Translations under genes and position numbers: made by a program
In this document: one piece after another, positions 1-6,595 of the stretch
Layout of the letters: each line of letters opens with the position of its first letter
Position numbering within the stretch: the stretch's first letter is position 1
Origin: Alistipes sp.
Lineage (GTDB): Bacteria; Bacteroidota; Bacteroidia; Bacteroidales; Rikenellaceae
Assembly: GCA_017380275.1 (NCBI GenBank)
Contig: JAFOEH010000026.1
Coordinates: 1 to 6,640 of the forward strand
Reading direction: 5' to 3'
DNA length: 6,640 bases
The notes under the pieces: generated by a model
What the model saw: the letters and a program-made list of their open reading frames with translations, nothing else
Database searches by the model: none
Told to the model about the DNA's origin: nothing

Positions 1-1233
1 CGCACGGTAGCCTCGCAGATGGTTGCTGCCGAGGTGGATCGCTCATCTATAACGATCAATATGGATGGCACCAAGTGGCAGTTTGTAGCTACGGGTGAGG
101 TCGTTCGTTTCGACGGTTTCCTGCGCTTGTATTCAGAATCAACCGATGACGAGCAGCCCACGGAGAGCAGCGAGGCAATCCTCCCGAAGATGGAGGTTGG
201 CCAGGGTGTGCGTTCGGGACAGATCGTAGCTACGGAGCGTTTCACGATGGCCCCCGCGCGCTACAACGAGGCTTCGCTCGTGAAGCGACTGGAGGAGCTG
301 GGCATCGGTCGTCCTTCGACCTACGCACCCACCATCACCACGATCATCAATCGCGGCTACGTCGTTAAGCAGAACAAGGAGGGTCAGAAGCGTTCGTACG
401 AGGCGCTGACGCTCTCGGCCACGGGCCGCCTGACGGGAAAGACCCTGACGGAGAACTATGGCAAGGAGAAGAATCGCCTGGCTCCGACCGACATAGGTAT
501 GGTCGTGAACGACTACCTCGAGACGCAGTTTGCGCAGATTATGGACTACAACTTCACGGCAAGCGTGGAGAAGGAGTTCGACCACATCGCCAATGGCGAG
601 ATGACGTGGGGCGAGATGATCAAGCGCTTCTACTCACCGTTCCACACGATGGTCGATCGCGCCATCGAGACGCAGACCACCAAGTCGTCACAGACGCGTG
701 TCATCGGCATCGACCCCTCGACGGGCCACGAGGTGCGCGCACGCATAGGTCGCTACGGCCCGATGGTTGAGATTGTCGCTGGCGAGGGAGAGAAGAACCG
801 CTTCGCATCGCTCAAGAAGGGACAGCTCATCGAGTCGATCACGCTCGAAGAGGCTCTCGAGCTCTTTGCACTGCCACGTTGCCTGGGTAAGTTCGAGGGC
901 GAGGATCTGATGGTCGGCATCGGTAAGTTCGGCCCCTACGTCCGCTACGGCAACTCGTTCGCATCGTTGCAGAAGGGCGACGACCCCTACACGCTGCAGT
1001 ATGAGCGCGCTGTGGAGCTTATCGAGCAGAACAAGCAGGCCGCAGCTGCTGCCGCAATGCCGCTGAAGAGCTTCGCAGAGGATAAGGATATGGTAATCAA
1101 GAATGGCCGCTACGGTGCCTACATCGCCTACAAGGGCAAGAACTACCGTATGCCCGCAGACCGCAAGCCTGAGCAGATGAGCTACGAGGAGTGCGTCGAG
1201 ATTGTCAACGCGGCACCCAAGAAGAAGAGATAG
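1..1233 (+). CDS. topA: DNA topoisomerase I, C-terminal part (5' end cut by window)
   Basis: Type IA topoisomerase that relaxes negative supercoils by transient single-strand cleavage. The frame is open from base 1 (first residues RTVASQM, a typical topoisomerase I stretch), so the Met at base 19 is internal and not a start. The signature EASLVKRLEELGIGRPSTY (bases 268-324), followed by a TTIINRGYV stretch, is the conserved core segment that lies after the active-site tyrosine. That tyrosine and the Toprim domain are upstream of the window. From about base 700 to the end there are three glycine-rich C-terminal DNA-binding repeats, marked by GRYGPMV, GKFGPYVRYG and GRYGAYIAYKG. There are no Cys4 zinc fingers, so this is the repeat-type tail rather than the E. 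coli-type tail. The protein ends in a basic PKKKR. The gene is followed by an intrinsic terminator and converges on the MATE gene. Identity is secure; only the length is unknown. Confidence 0.96.
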   Translation, partial: RTVASQMVAAEVDRSSITINMDGTKWQFVATGEVVRFDGFLRLYSESTDDEQPTESSEAILPKMEVGQGVRSGQIVATERFTMAPARYNEASLVKRLEELGIGRPSTYAPTITTIINRGYVVKQNKEGQKRSYEALTLSATGRLTGKTLTENYGKEKNRLAPTDIGMVVNDYLETQFAQIMDYNFTASVEKEFDHIANGEMTWGEMIKRFYSPFHTMVDRAIETQTTKSSQTRVIGIDPSTGHEVRARIGRYGPMVEIVAGEGEKNRFASLKKGQLIESITLEEALELFALPRCLGKFEGEDLMVGIGKFGPYVRYGNSFASLQKGDDPYTLQYERAVELIEQNKQAAAAAAMPLKSFAEDKDMVIKNGRYGAYIAYKGKNYRMPADRKPEQMSYEECVEIVNAAPKKKR

Positions 1234-1269
1234 TATTCTTAAGTATTAAGTGATAGCCCCTCGGGGCAG

Positions 1270-1298
1270 AAAGGCTACTCCTACGGGGGTGGCCTTTT
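1270..1298 (+). terminator. intrinsic terminator of topA
   Basis: The arms GGCTACTCC (1273-1281) and GGGGTGGCC (1286-1294) pair around the loop TACG. AAA at 1270-1272 can extend the stem against the T run at 1295-1298. The loop closed by C-G matches the very stable UNCG tetraloop class. Two of the pairs are G-U wobbles in the plus-strand RNA and become A-C mismatches in minus-strand RNA, so the structure is built for topA transcripts and not for the converging MATE transcript. A second small hairpin, GCCC/GGGC (1256-1267), lies just upstream. The rest of the 159-base gap between topA and the MATE stop shows no gene, and I see no clear terminator for the MATE transcript in it. Confidence 0.85.
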
Positions 1299-1392
1299 GT
1301 TGTAATGCATAATGTAAAATTAAGCTGATACGCAGGAATAACATTGCCTACCGTTTTTTGCCCAGCAGCAGCTCCCTACCTCCCTATCACCT

Positions 1393-2781
1393 CTAAATAG
1401 AGACCTCAGCCGACGGATTGCGACGTAGCTTACGCACCTGAATAGCCAACAACACTGCGGCCAAAAGCGTCGAGGTAAAGTCGGCAATCGGAATCGAGTA
1501 CCACACGCCATCGACACCCAACTTCGGCGGCAGAATGAAGAGTAACGGCACGATGAAGAGCATCTGGCGAGCCACCGAGAGCAGTATCGCACGCTTGGGC
1601 TTGCCGATGTGCTGGAAGAAGTTACCTGCAACGATATTGAATCCCACAATGGGAAGCATCAGTACCAAAATTCTGAGTCCGCGCGCCGAGGCCTCGATCA
1701 GCTCCGTTGCGTTGCCCGATCCATCCTCGCTCACGAACAGGCGCACCACCTCGTAGGGGAAAGCCTCGCAGATGACGAATCCGAGCGTCGTAGTAGCCAC
1801 CGACCAGCCGACAGTCATCCACATCGTCTTGAGTGCACGGTCGTACTTACGCGCTCCGTAGTTGTAACCCACGATGGGCTGCATACCCTGCGTGAATCCC
1901 ATCACCACCATCGTGAAGAGGAAAGCCACTCGGTTGGCGATGCCGTAAGCACCGATTGAGAGGTCGCCGCCATAGTTGCGCAGCGTCGTATTGACCAGAA
2001 TCACAACCACGCAGGCGCACGACTGAATCATAAAGGGAGCCATACCGATGGTGAGGATTCCCTTCACAATATCCCAATGGAAACGGAACGCCGTGGAGCG
2101 GAATCGCAGGAAACTATCGGGCTTGAGGAAGTGGCCGACGAGCAACACCAGCGACACGGTCTGCGAAATGACCGTCGCCCACGCCGAGCCGGCGATACCC
2201 CAGTCGAGCCATAGGATAAAGACAGCATCGAGGATTGCATTAAGTATCACCGATACGATGGTGATAATCATTGCTTTATTGGGATATCCTGCCACGCGCA
2301 TCATATTATTCAGGCCGTGGAAGAGGTGTGTAATGGTATTTCCGTAGAGGATGATGCGCATATACTCACGCGCATAGGGAATCGACTGCTCGCTCGCACC
2401 GAAGAAGTACAACAGCTCGTCGATATAGACAAGGCCGAAGACCATAATGATCATACCGAGCACGACGTTCAGCAGCACCACATTACCGAGAATATTCTCG
2501 GCAGCGGTCTTGTTGCCCTGGCCCAGACGTATCGACGTGAGGGCGGCCGAGCCGGCACCCACCATAGCGCCAAAGGCGGCCGAGAGGTTCATCATAGGCA
2601 TCGTCAGTGCCAATCCCGTGATGGCCATTGGGCCTACGCCCTGACCGACGAAGATGCTATCGACGATGTTATAGAGCGAAGCCGCCACCTGCGCAATGAT
2701 GGCAGGCAGTGCGTAACGCATCAACAACCGCGACAACGAGTCGGTGCCCAACGACAACGGGGAATCCTGATTCTCTCTCAT
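1393..2781 (-). CDS. MATE family multidrug/cation efflux transporter (MepA-like)
   Basis: Inner-membrane antiporter expected to export drugs or organic cations against a Na+ or H+ gradient; the substrate cannot be read from sequence. From the ATG at 2781 it is 462 residues, normal for the family, with about 12 hydrophobic segments. Recognisable features are the N-terminal GTDSLSRLLMRYALPAI followed by SLYNIVDSIFVG (about residues 36-46, the conserved first MatE helix), NNMMRVAGYPNKAM near the middle, and QGMQPIVGYNYGAR (about 298-311), typical of the MepA/VmrA-like subgroup. The tail is basic (RKLRRNPS). A TTG nine bases upstream (2790) is in frame, but it falls inside the promoter-like box at 2788-2795, so the ATG is preferred. 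The gene lies 31 bases after the phosphopantetheinyl transferase and could be read from that operon as well as from its own promoter. Confidence 0.93.
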   Translation of the reverse strand: MRENQDSPLSLGTDSLSRLLMRYALPAIIAQVAASLYNIVDSIFVGQGVGPMAITGLALTMPMMNLSAAFGAMVGAGSAALTSIRLGQGNKTAAENILGNVVLLNVVLGMIIMVFGLVYIDELLYFFGASEQSIPYAREYMRIILYGNTITHLFHGLNNMMRVAGYPNKAMIITIVSVILNAILDAVFILWLDWGIAGSAWATVISQTVSLVLLVGHFLKPDSFLRFRSTAFRFHWDIVKGILTIGMAPFMIQSCACVVVILVNTTLRNYGGDLSIGAYGIANRVAFLFTMVVMGFTQGMQPIVGYNYGARKYDRALKTMWMTVGWSVATTTLGFVICEAFPYEVVRLFVSEDGSGNATELIEASARGLRILVLMLPIVGFNIVAGNFFQHIGKPKRAILLSVARQMLFIVPLLFILPPKLGVDGVWYSIPIADFTSTLLAAVLLAIQVRKLRRNPSAEVSI

Positions 2782-2787
2782 ACTCGG

Positions 2788-2795
2788 CAAAGGTA
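2788..2795 (-). promoter_or_regulatory. Bacteroidota-type -7 promoter box for the MATE gene
   Basis: Read on the minus strand this is TACCTTTG, a full match to the Bacteroidota -7 consensus TAnnTTTG. It sits in the 31-base gap between the phosphopantetheinyl transferase stop and the MATE start, with only six bases between the box and the ATG at 2781. I find no good -33 TTTG at the usual distance; the region upstream is an A-rich run. Expected initiation is at or within a base or two of the ATG, so the message may be leaderless. The box is an exact match, but its function is inferred. Confidence 0.55.
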
Positions 2796-2812
2796 CTAAT
2801 TTTTTTGGCTCG

Positions 2813-3472
2813 TTATTCTATATTGTGATTCTCTTTTTTTATGGCATAGACTATTTGATGGCCACAGTCCAATATGTAACGTAGTTCGACCCGCTCACCA
2901 TAGGCCTCGGCCACGATCGACTGCTGCTTCGGTGAGATTGCAACGATGCGCAGATCCCTGCACAGATCCACCCCCTCGCGACGCAACATCTTATACAGAG
3001 CCTCCTTGGCCGACCACGCAAGGGCGAGGAATGTCTGACGATCGAAGTTCGCCTTCGAGGCTACGAGATGCTCCTCCTCGGTGAGGTATCGCTCGGCAAT
3101 GGCCGAAAATCTGCGGTCGCGGCACTCGATATCGACGCCACACTCGCGCGCCGATAGCAACACCGCCACGCGGTCGCGGCAGTGCGAAACGGAGATATGT
3201 TTGTATTGGGAATTTTTGATGACGGGAGCGCCGTGCTGGTCGTACTCTATTATTATGCCCTCGCCTATGCCCTTACGCAGCGCCCTCCTCCACGACAATC
3301 GCTCAGCCTGCCGATGGGGTGAGCTTATGCCCTTGATGGAGAGCAGCTCCTGCTCGGTGGCCTCTCGCTCCAGCTCCTCAATATCGCCCACGGGGGCTAT
3401 GAGCAACAGCGCTTCGTCCCCGATGGGAAGCCTCTCGACGCCGCAACTCAACGCTTGCGCCTTGCTACTCAT
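2813..3472 (-). CDS. 4'-phosphopantetheinyl transferase, Sfp type
   Basis: Transfers the phosphopantetheine arm of coenzyme A to a serine of acyl or peptidyl carrier proteins; acts in the cytosol and needs Mg2+. With the ATG at 3472 it has 219 residues. The family signature is complete: ISVSH (about residues 93-97), the metal-binding GVDIE (112-116) and WSAKEALYK (153-161) with its Lys-Glu pair. The segment before ISVSH has the usual 'Y...G.P' run (EYDQHGAPVIKNS). I chose the ATG because it overlaps the gldE stop codon by eight bases, a normal coupled arrangement. A GTG at 3508 would add 12 residues and lengthen the overlap to 44 bases. No carrier protein, fatty acid or polyketide gene lies nearby, so the partner may be the housekeeping acyl carrier protein; a dedicated partner elsewhere cannot be excluded. 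Confidence 0.92.
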   Translation of the reverse strand: MSSKAQALSCGVERLPIGDEALLLIAPVGDIEELEREATEQELLSIKGISSPHRQAERLSWRRALRKGIGEGIIIEYDQHGAPVIKNSQYKHISVSHCRDRVAVLLSARECGVDIECRDRRFSAIAERYLTEEEHLVASKANFDRQTFLALAWSAKEALYKMLRREGVDLCRDLRIVAISPKQQSIVAEAYGERVELRYILDCGHQIVYAIKKENHNIE

Positions 3473-4757
3473 CGCTCTGGCCAACGACGACTTTGATCTT
3501 ATCGACACGGTGGCCGTCCATATTTTGCACCGTGAAACGCACGTTGTGAGCCTCGACCATATCGCCCTTACGGAGCAGATCGCGCCTTAGCTCCAGCATC
3601 AATCCCGCCAGAGTCTCGGCACGCCCCTGCACATCTGAGAAGAGATCCTCCTCGCAACGGAGCACACGCTCGAAATCAACGATATGTGTCTTACCATCAA
3701 ATATATATGTATTTGCGTCTATGCGCTCGTAGAAGCTCTCGTCCTCGTCGCTCTCGTCGGAAATCTCGCCCACGACCTCCTCCAGAATATCCTCCAGCGA
3801 GACAAGTCCCTGCGTTGCGCCGTACTCGTCCACGACGATGGCGACGTGAATCTTGTTCTCCTGGAAGTCGCGCAGCAGATCATCAATCTTCTTGTGCTTG
3901 GGTACGAAGTAGATCTGTCGTAGCAGCTGCTGCCAACCGAACTCGTCGCCGCTGTTGATGTGCGGCAGAAGATCCTTTACATACAAAGCACCCTTGATAT
4001 TATCCAGATCCTCATCATAGACGGGTATGCGCGAGTAACCCGACTCGATAATCACAGCCTTCACCTGTTCGTAGGTCGAAGTCAGCTCGACGGCCACGAT
4101 GTCGATGCGCGGGCGCATAATCTCCTCGACCTCGGTATTGACAAAATTGACGATTCCCGACAACATCTGATGCTCCTGCGGCGATGAGCCACGCGCCAGA
4201 TCCACCGCATCGGCCAGCTCCTCCATCGAGATCTCCGCGCCACGCGACGCCATACGGCTCAGGCGGCCACCCGTGCGCACGAGGATGTACGACAGGGGGT
4301 ATGAGATGATGCGGAAAACCTTGATCGGATAGACCACAAAGCGGGCGAAACCACGCGGATTGCCCTGCGAGAAGACCTTGGGCAGAATCTCGCCAAAGAG
4401 CAACAGCAGGAAAGTCACGAGCACCGACTTGACGACGAACTCGAACGTGCCGCTATGGAACGTGAAGAGTGTGTCGATGATGTTCGACGTGAGGATTACG
4501 ATGCAGATATTGACCAGATTGTTCGTAACGAGAATTGTCGCCAACAGCGAATCGATATCCTCCAGCAGCGACAACACCGCCTGATCGCGGCCATTACCCT
4601 CGCTACGCATCGCCTGCTGATCGCGCGAGGTGAGCGAGAAGAATGCCACCTCCGAGCCCGACACCAGCGCCGAGATTGCCAACAGCAACACCGACACGAC
4701 CAACGACACTGCTGCCGTCAGCGTAAAACCCTCATATATAACGCCTAATGCTTCCAA
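3465..4757 (-). CDS. gldE: GldE-like membrane protein with DUF21/CNNM, CBS pair and CorC/HlyC domains
   Basis: Integral membrane protein of the CNNM/CorC (hemolysin C-like) superfamily. Relatives include Mg2+ transporters and, in gliding Bacteroidota, GldE, which works with the lipoprotein GldD. The 430 residues fall in order as: a DUF21/CNNM membrane domain at about 10-190 (VSGSEVAFFSL at 32-42, TNNLVNI at 78-84, FGEILPK at 121-127); two CBS modules at about 215-335 (YSRIPVYDED and HVAIVVDEYGATQGLVSLED); an acidic linker SDESDEDE; and a CorC/HlyC domain at about 345-425. The start is TTG: an in-frame TAG stands directly before it, there is no ATG before the first membrane helix, and the next candidate is a GTG at 4709 inside the helix. 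It lies 11 bases after the ftsZ stop and overlaps the phosphopantetheinyl transferase. The gldE name rests on domain layout and Bacteroidota context; gliding itself is not implied. Confidence 0.88.
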   Translation of the reverse strand: MEALGVIYEGFTLTAAVSLVVSVLLLAISALVSGSEVAFFSLTSRDQQAMRSEGNGRDQAVLSLLEDIDSLLATILVTNNLVNICIVILTSNIIDTLFTFHSGTFEFVVKSVLVTFLLLLFGEILPKVFSQGNPRGFARFVVYPIKVFRIISYPLSYILVRTGGRLSRMASRGAEISMEELADAVDLARGSSPQEHQMLSGIVNFVNTEVEEIMRPRIDIVAVELTSTYEQVKAVIIESGYSRIPVYDEDLDNIKGALYVKDLLPHINSGDEFGWQQLLRQIYFVPKHKKIDDLLRDFQENKIHVAIVVDEYGATQGLVSLEDILEEVVGEISDESDEDESFYERIDANTYIFDGKTHIVDFERVLRCEEDLFSDVQGRAETLAGLMLELRRDLLRKGDMVEAHNVRFTVQNMDGHRVDKIKVVVGQSDE

Positions 4758-4768
4758 CTACCGAGGGT

Positions 4769-6064
4769 TTAGAATAGCTTATTATCGTTTGCCGCAGGCT
4801 CCGGCTGCTCCTCCTGCAACACCTCACGGCGGCGCGAAGAGCTCTCGCCCACCTTCAACTCGACGTTGCGACGGCGGAACGAGGGGATGCGAAGCTCGGT
4901 CTCGATATTCTCATACTTCGAAGGCTTGCGCTCCAGCACGGCAGGGCCCGCAGGACGCTGTGGCATAGGCGCAACGGGAGGAACGGGATCCTTTATAGGC
5001 TCAACCTCGATCTCCATATCCTCAAAGGGTGCCACAGGCTTCTGGCGCGAGAGCACGGGCTCGTTGTCGTCAAAACCCGTCGCCACTACGATAACCTCCA
5101 GCACACCATCGGGCAGAGGCTTCTGGCTCGCACCCCAGATGATGTCGGCCTTGTGCTCCGTACCCGTCTCATCGTCGGTGTAGCTGGCGTAGGTCTGGAT
5201 ATAACGCAGAACCTCCATAGCCTCCTTGTAGCTGATGTCATCGACACTGGCGGCAGCGATGCTGAGCAGAATCTTCTTCGCTCCCGAGATAAGGTTGCTA
5301 TTCAGCAGCGGCGAGCAGAGTGAACGGCGAGCCGCCTCGCGGGCACGATCCTCACCCTCGGCCGTAGCCACACCCATATGGGCGCGACCGCTACCCTTCA
5401 TCACACGGCGCAAATCGGCATAATCGACACGGATGAAGGCCGACTCAACGGTGATAATCTCGGCGATACCCTTCGTGGCCGAGGCCAAGATGTCGTCAGC
5501 CTTGCTGAAAGCCTTCGACATAGGCAGGTTGCCAAACTGCTCGATGATGCTCTCGTTGTCGATAACCAGCAGCGAATCGACGTACTTGCGCAACTCCTCA
5601 ATACCGCGCTGCGCCTGATCGTAGCGCGTGGGGCCCTCCCACAGCAGGGGCGAGGTTACGTTGGCAACGGTCAGGATATCCATATCGTGCGTGAGCTTGG
5701 CAATCACGGGCGAAGCACCCGTACCCGTACCACCACCCATACCTGCGGCGATGAAGACCATCTTCGTGTCGTTGGCCTCGAGGTGCTGCTTGATCAAGTC
5801 GATCGACTCGGTAGCCAGACGGCGGCCCTCCTCGGGGTCGTTGCCTGCACCCAGACCGGGGCCCATCACGATCTTGTTCTCCTTCGGGATGTCGAGGTTG
5901 TCCAGCGCACGCTGATCGGTGTTGCAGGCCAGGAAATTCACATCCTTGATACCCATCTTCCACATATAGTTCAGCGCATTACCGCCAGCACCGCCCACGC
6001 CGATTACCGTGATAATCGAATTCGACTGCTTGGGCATTGAGAGTTCGTTCATTATATCTTCCAT
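4769..6064 (-). CDS. ftsZ: cell division protein FtsZ
   Basis: Tubulin-like GTPase that forms the cytokinetic Z ring. The 431 residues show the nucleotide-binding loops in order: GVGGAGGNA (22-30), GLGAGNDPEEG (70-80), the tubulin signature GMGGGTGTG (108-116), a WEGPTR loop (142-147) with the GTP-contacting Glu and Arg, and the N170 region. The T7 loop at 212-217 reads RVDYAD: both catalytic Asp residues (E. coli D209 and D212) are kept, but the Asn equivalent to N207 is Arg. A Pro-rich linker follows at about 335-385. The conserved C-terminal peptide appears as ELRIPSFRRRN (390-400), followed by about 30 more residues instead of ending the protein. ATG 6064 is used; ATG 6052 (427 residues) has a better purine-rich site (GGAAG) before it and may be the true start. 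ftsZ lies 15 bases after the small acidic protein and 11 before gldE; ftsA is not adjacent. Confidence 0.97.
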   Translation of the reverse strand: MEDIMNELSMPKQSNSIITVIGVGGAGGNALNYMWKMGIKDVNFLACNTDQRALDNLDIPKENKIVMGPGLGAGNDPEEGRRLATESIDLIKQHLEANDTKMVFIAAGMGGGTGTGASPVIAKLTHDMDILTVANVTSPLLWEGPTRYDQAQRGIEELRKYVDSLLVIDNESIIEQFGNLPMSKAFSKADDILASATKGIAEIITVESAFIRVDYADLRRVMKGSGRAHMGVATAEGEDRAREAARRSLCSPLLNSNLISGAKKILLSIAAASVDDISYKEAMEVLRYIQTYASYTDDETGTEHKADIIWGASQKPLPDGVLEVIVVATGFDDNEPVLSRQKPVAPFEDMEIEVEPIKDPVPPVAPMPQRPAGPAVLERKPSKYENIETELRIPSFRRRNVELKVGESSSRRREVLQEEQPEPAANDNKLF

Positions 6065-6079
6065 CTTCAGTAGTTTCTA

Positions 6080-6505
6080 TTAATATTCATCATCTCCATC
6101 ATCTTCGTCATCCGGAGCGGGGAAGGCATCCGACAACGCACTACCCAGATCCTTTTCGATGGGTCTAAAATCATAGTCAAACAGTTCCTTAAAAATACGG
6201 AAATCATTCTGTACCAGCACATTGACACTGCCATCGCTGGCTCCAACCTTCTCGCAGGTCATGCTGAAGGGATTCTCGCTCATCATAAGGAAAAAGGTCA
6301 GGTAATTATGCCACAGATTATCGTCAAAACCATAATCCGTCGCCACCTTCAGAATACGCTTCACCTGTGTGTTAATGTCACGCACCAGGCCGGTCTTATT
6401 GTATTCACCGGTCTCGTAATTTCCAAAAATCTCTCCCATCTGATAGAGGATGGAATCCTCCGGGAGATCTCCATACATCAGTAACTGTGATATTTCCTGA
6501 TACAT
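6080..6505 (-). CDS. small acidic protein of unknown function upstream of ftsZ
   Basis: I do not assign this gene firmly. The ATG at 6505 gives 141 residues; the frame stays open to a TTG at 6556, but that codon lies in the U tract of the preceding terminator, while the ATG has a good AAGAGG site eight bases upstream. The protein is soluble with no signal peptide. The best-conserved-looking part is DNLWHNYLTFFLMMSENPFS, followed by TCEKVGASDGSVN and NDFRIFKELFDYDF. From memory this resembles the N-terminal region of DUF815-type AAA+ ATPases, but no Walker motifs follow. It ends in a very acidic tail (DDEDDGDDEY) and a normal stop 15 bases before ftsZ, with which it is probably co-transcribed. 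By hand count its GC is about 45%, against a visibly higher value in ftsZ. It could be a free-standing domain, a remnant of a larger ATPase, or an unrelated family. Confidence 0.8.
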   Translation of the reverse strand: MYQEISQLLMYGDLPEDSILYQMGEIFGNYETGEYNKTGLVRDINTQVKRILKVATDYGFDDNLWHNYLTFFLMMSENPFSMTCEKVGASDGSVNVLVQNDFRIFKELFDYDFRPIEKDLGSALSDAFPAPDDEDDGDDEY

Positions 6506-6513
6506 TTCTTTCG

Positions 6514-6519
6514 CCTCTT
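6514..6519 (-). promoter_or_regulatory. Shine-Dalgarno-like site AAGAGG for the small acidic protein
   Basis: On the minus strand AAGAGG lies eight bases before the ATG at 6505. This is a better ribosome site than at most other starts in the window. It decides the start in favour of 6505 over the in-frame TTG at 6556. Confidence 0.6.
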
Positions 6520-6554
6520 TCTTACAACTATCATTATCTTTCCGATTATGCCAC

Positions 6555-6583
6555 AAAAAAGGAGATTTGTAAACAAATCTCCT
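6555..6583 (-). terminator. intrinsic terminator of the upstream histidine-kinase gene
   Basis: Read on the minus strand, AGGAGATTTG (6583-6574) and CAAATCTCCT (6569-6560) pair perfectly around a four-base loop, followed by a run of six T at 6560-6555, the first T belonging to the stem. The stem begins 12 bases after the TAG at 6596-6598. It separates the kinase transcript from the small protein-ftsZ-gldE unit, whose promoter must therefore lie between 6555 and about 6520 unless there is read-through. No convincing TAnnTTTG box is visible in that stretch. Confidence 0.9.
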
Positions 6584-6595
6584 AAATCAAGTCCA

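Noticed and set aside
139..585. 148-codon open frame on the minus strand within topA
   Set aside because: It lies antisense to the conserved topoisomerase core, has Arg/Leu-rich shadow composition and no ribosome site. The topA frame fully explains the region.
1233..1250. Small palindrome CTTAAGTATTAAG just after the topA stop
   Set aside because: The stem is only five A/T-rich pairs with a three-base loop, too weak to be a terminator or a convincing binding site.
3473..3508. GTG start for the phosphopantetheinyl transferase
   Set aside because: It would add 12 basic/Ser-rich residues not expected in the family and a 44-base overlap with gldE; the ATG with an 8-base overlap is simpler.
5378..6040. 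220-codon open frame on the plus strand opposite ftsZ
   Set aside because: It mirrors the GC-rich codon pattern of ftsZ, which carries every expected motif on the other strand. No recognisable domain or start signal.
6083..6109. GAT/GAC triplet run that looks like a short tandem repeat
   Set aside because: It is the coding sequence for the Asp/Glu tail of the small protein, with mixed codons and no regular unit.
6520..6555. Promoter for the small protein-ftsZ unit
   Set aside because: A promoter is expected after the terminator, but I see no match to TAnnTTTG at proper spacing, so I do not place one.
6506..6556. 17-residue N-terminal extension of the small acidic protein from a TTG
   Set aside because: The TTG falls in the U tract of the upstream terminator, and the ATG at 6505 has a clear AAGAGG site.
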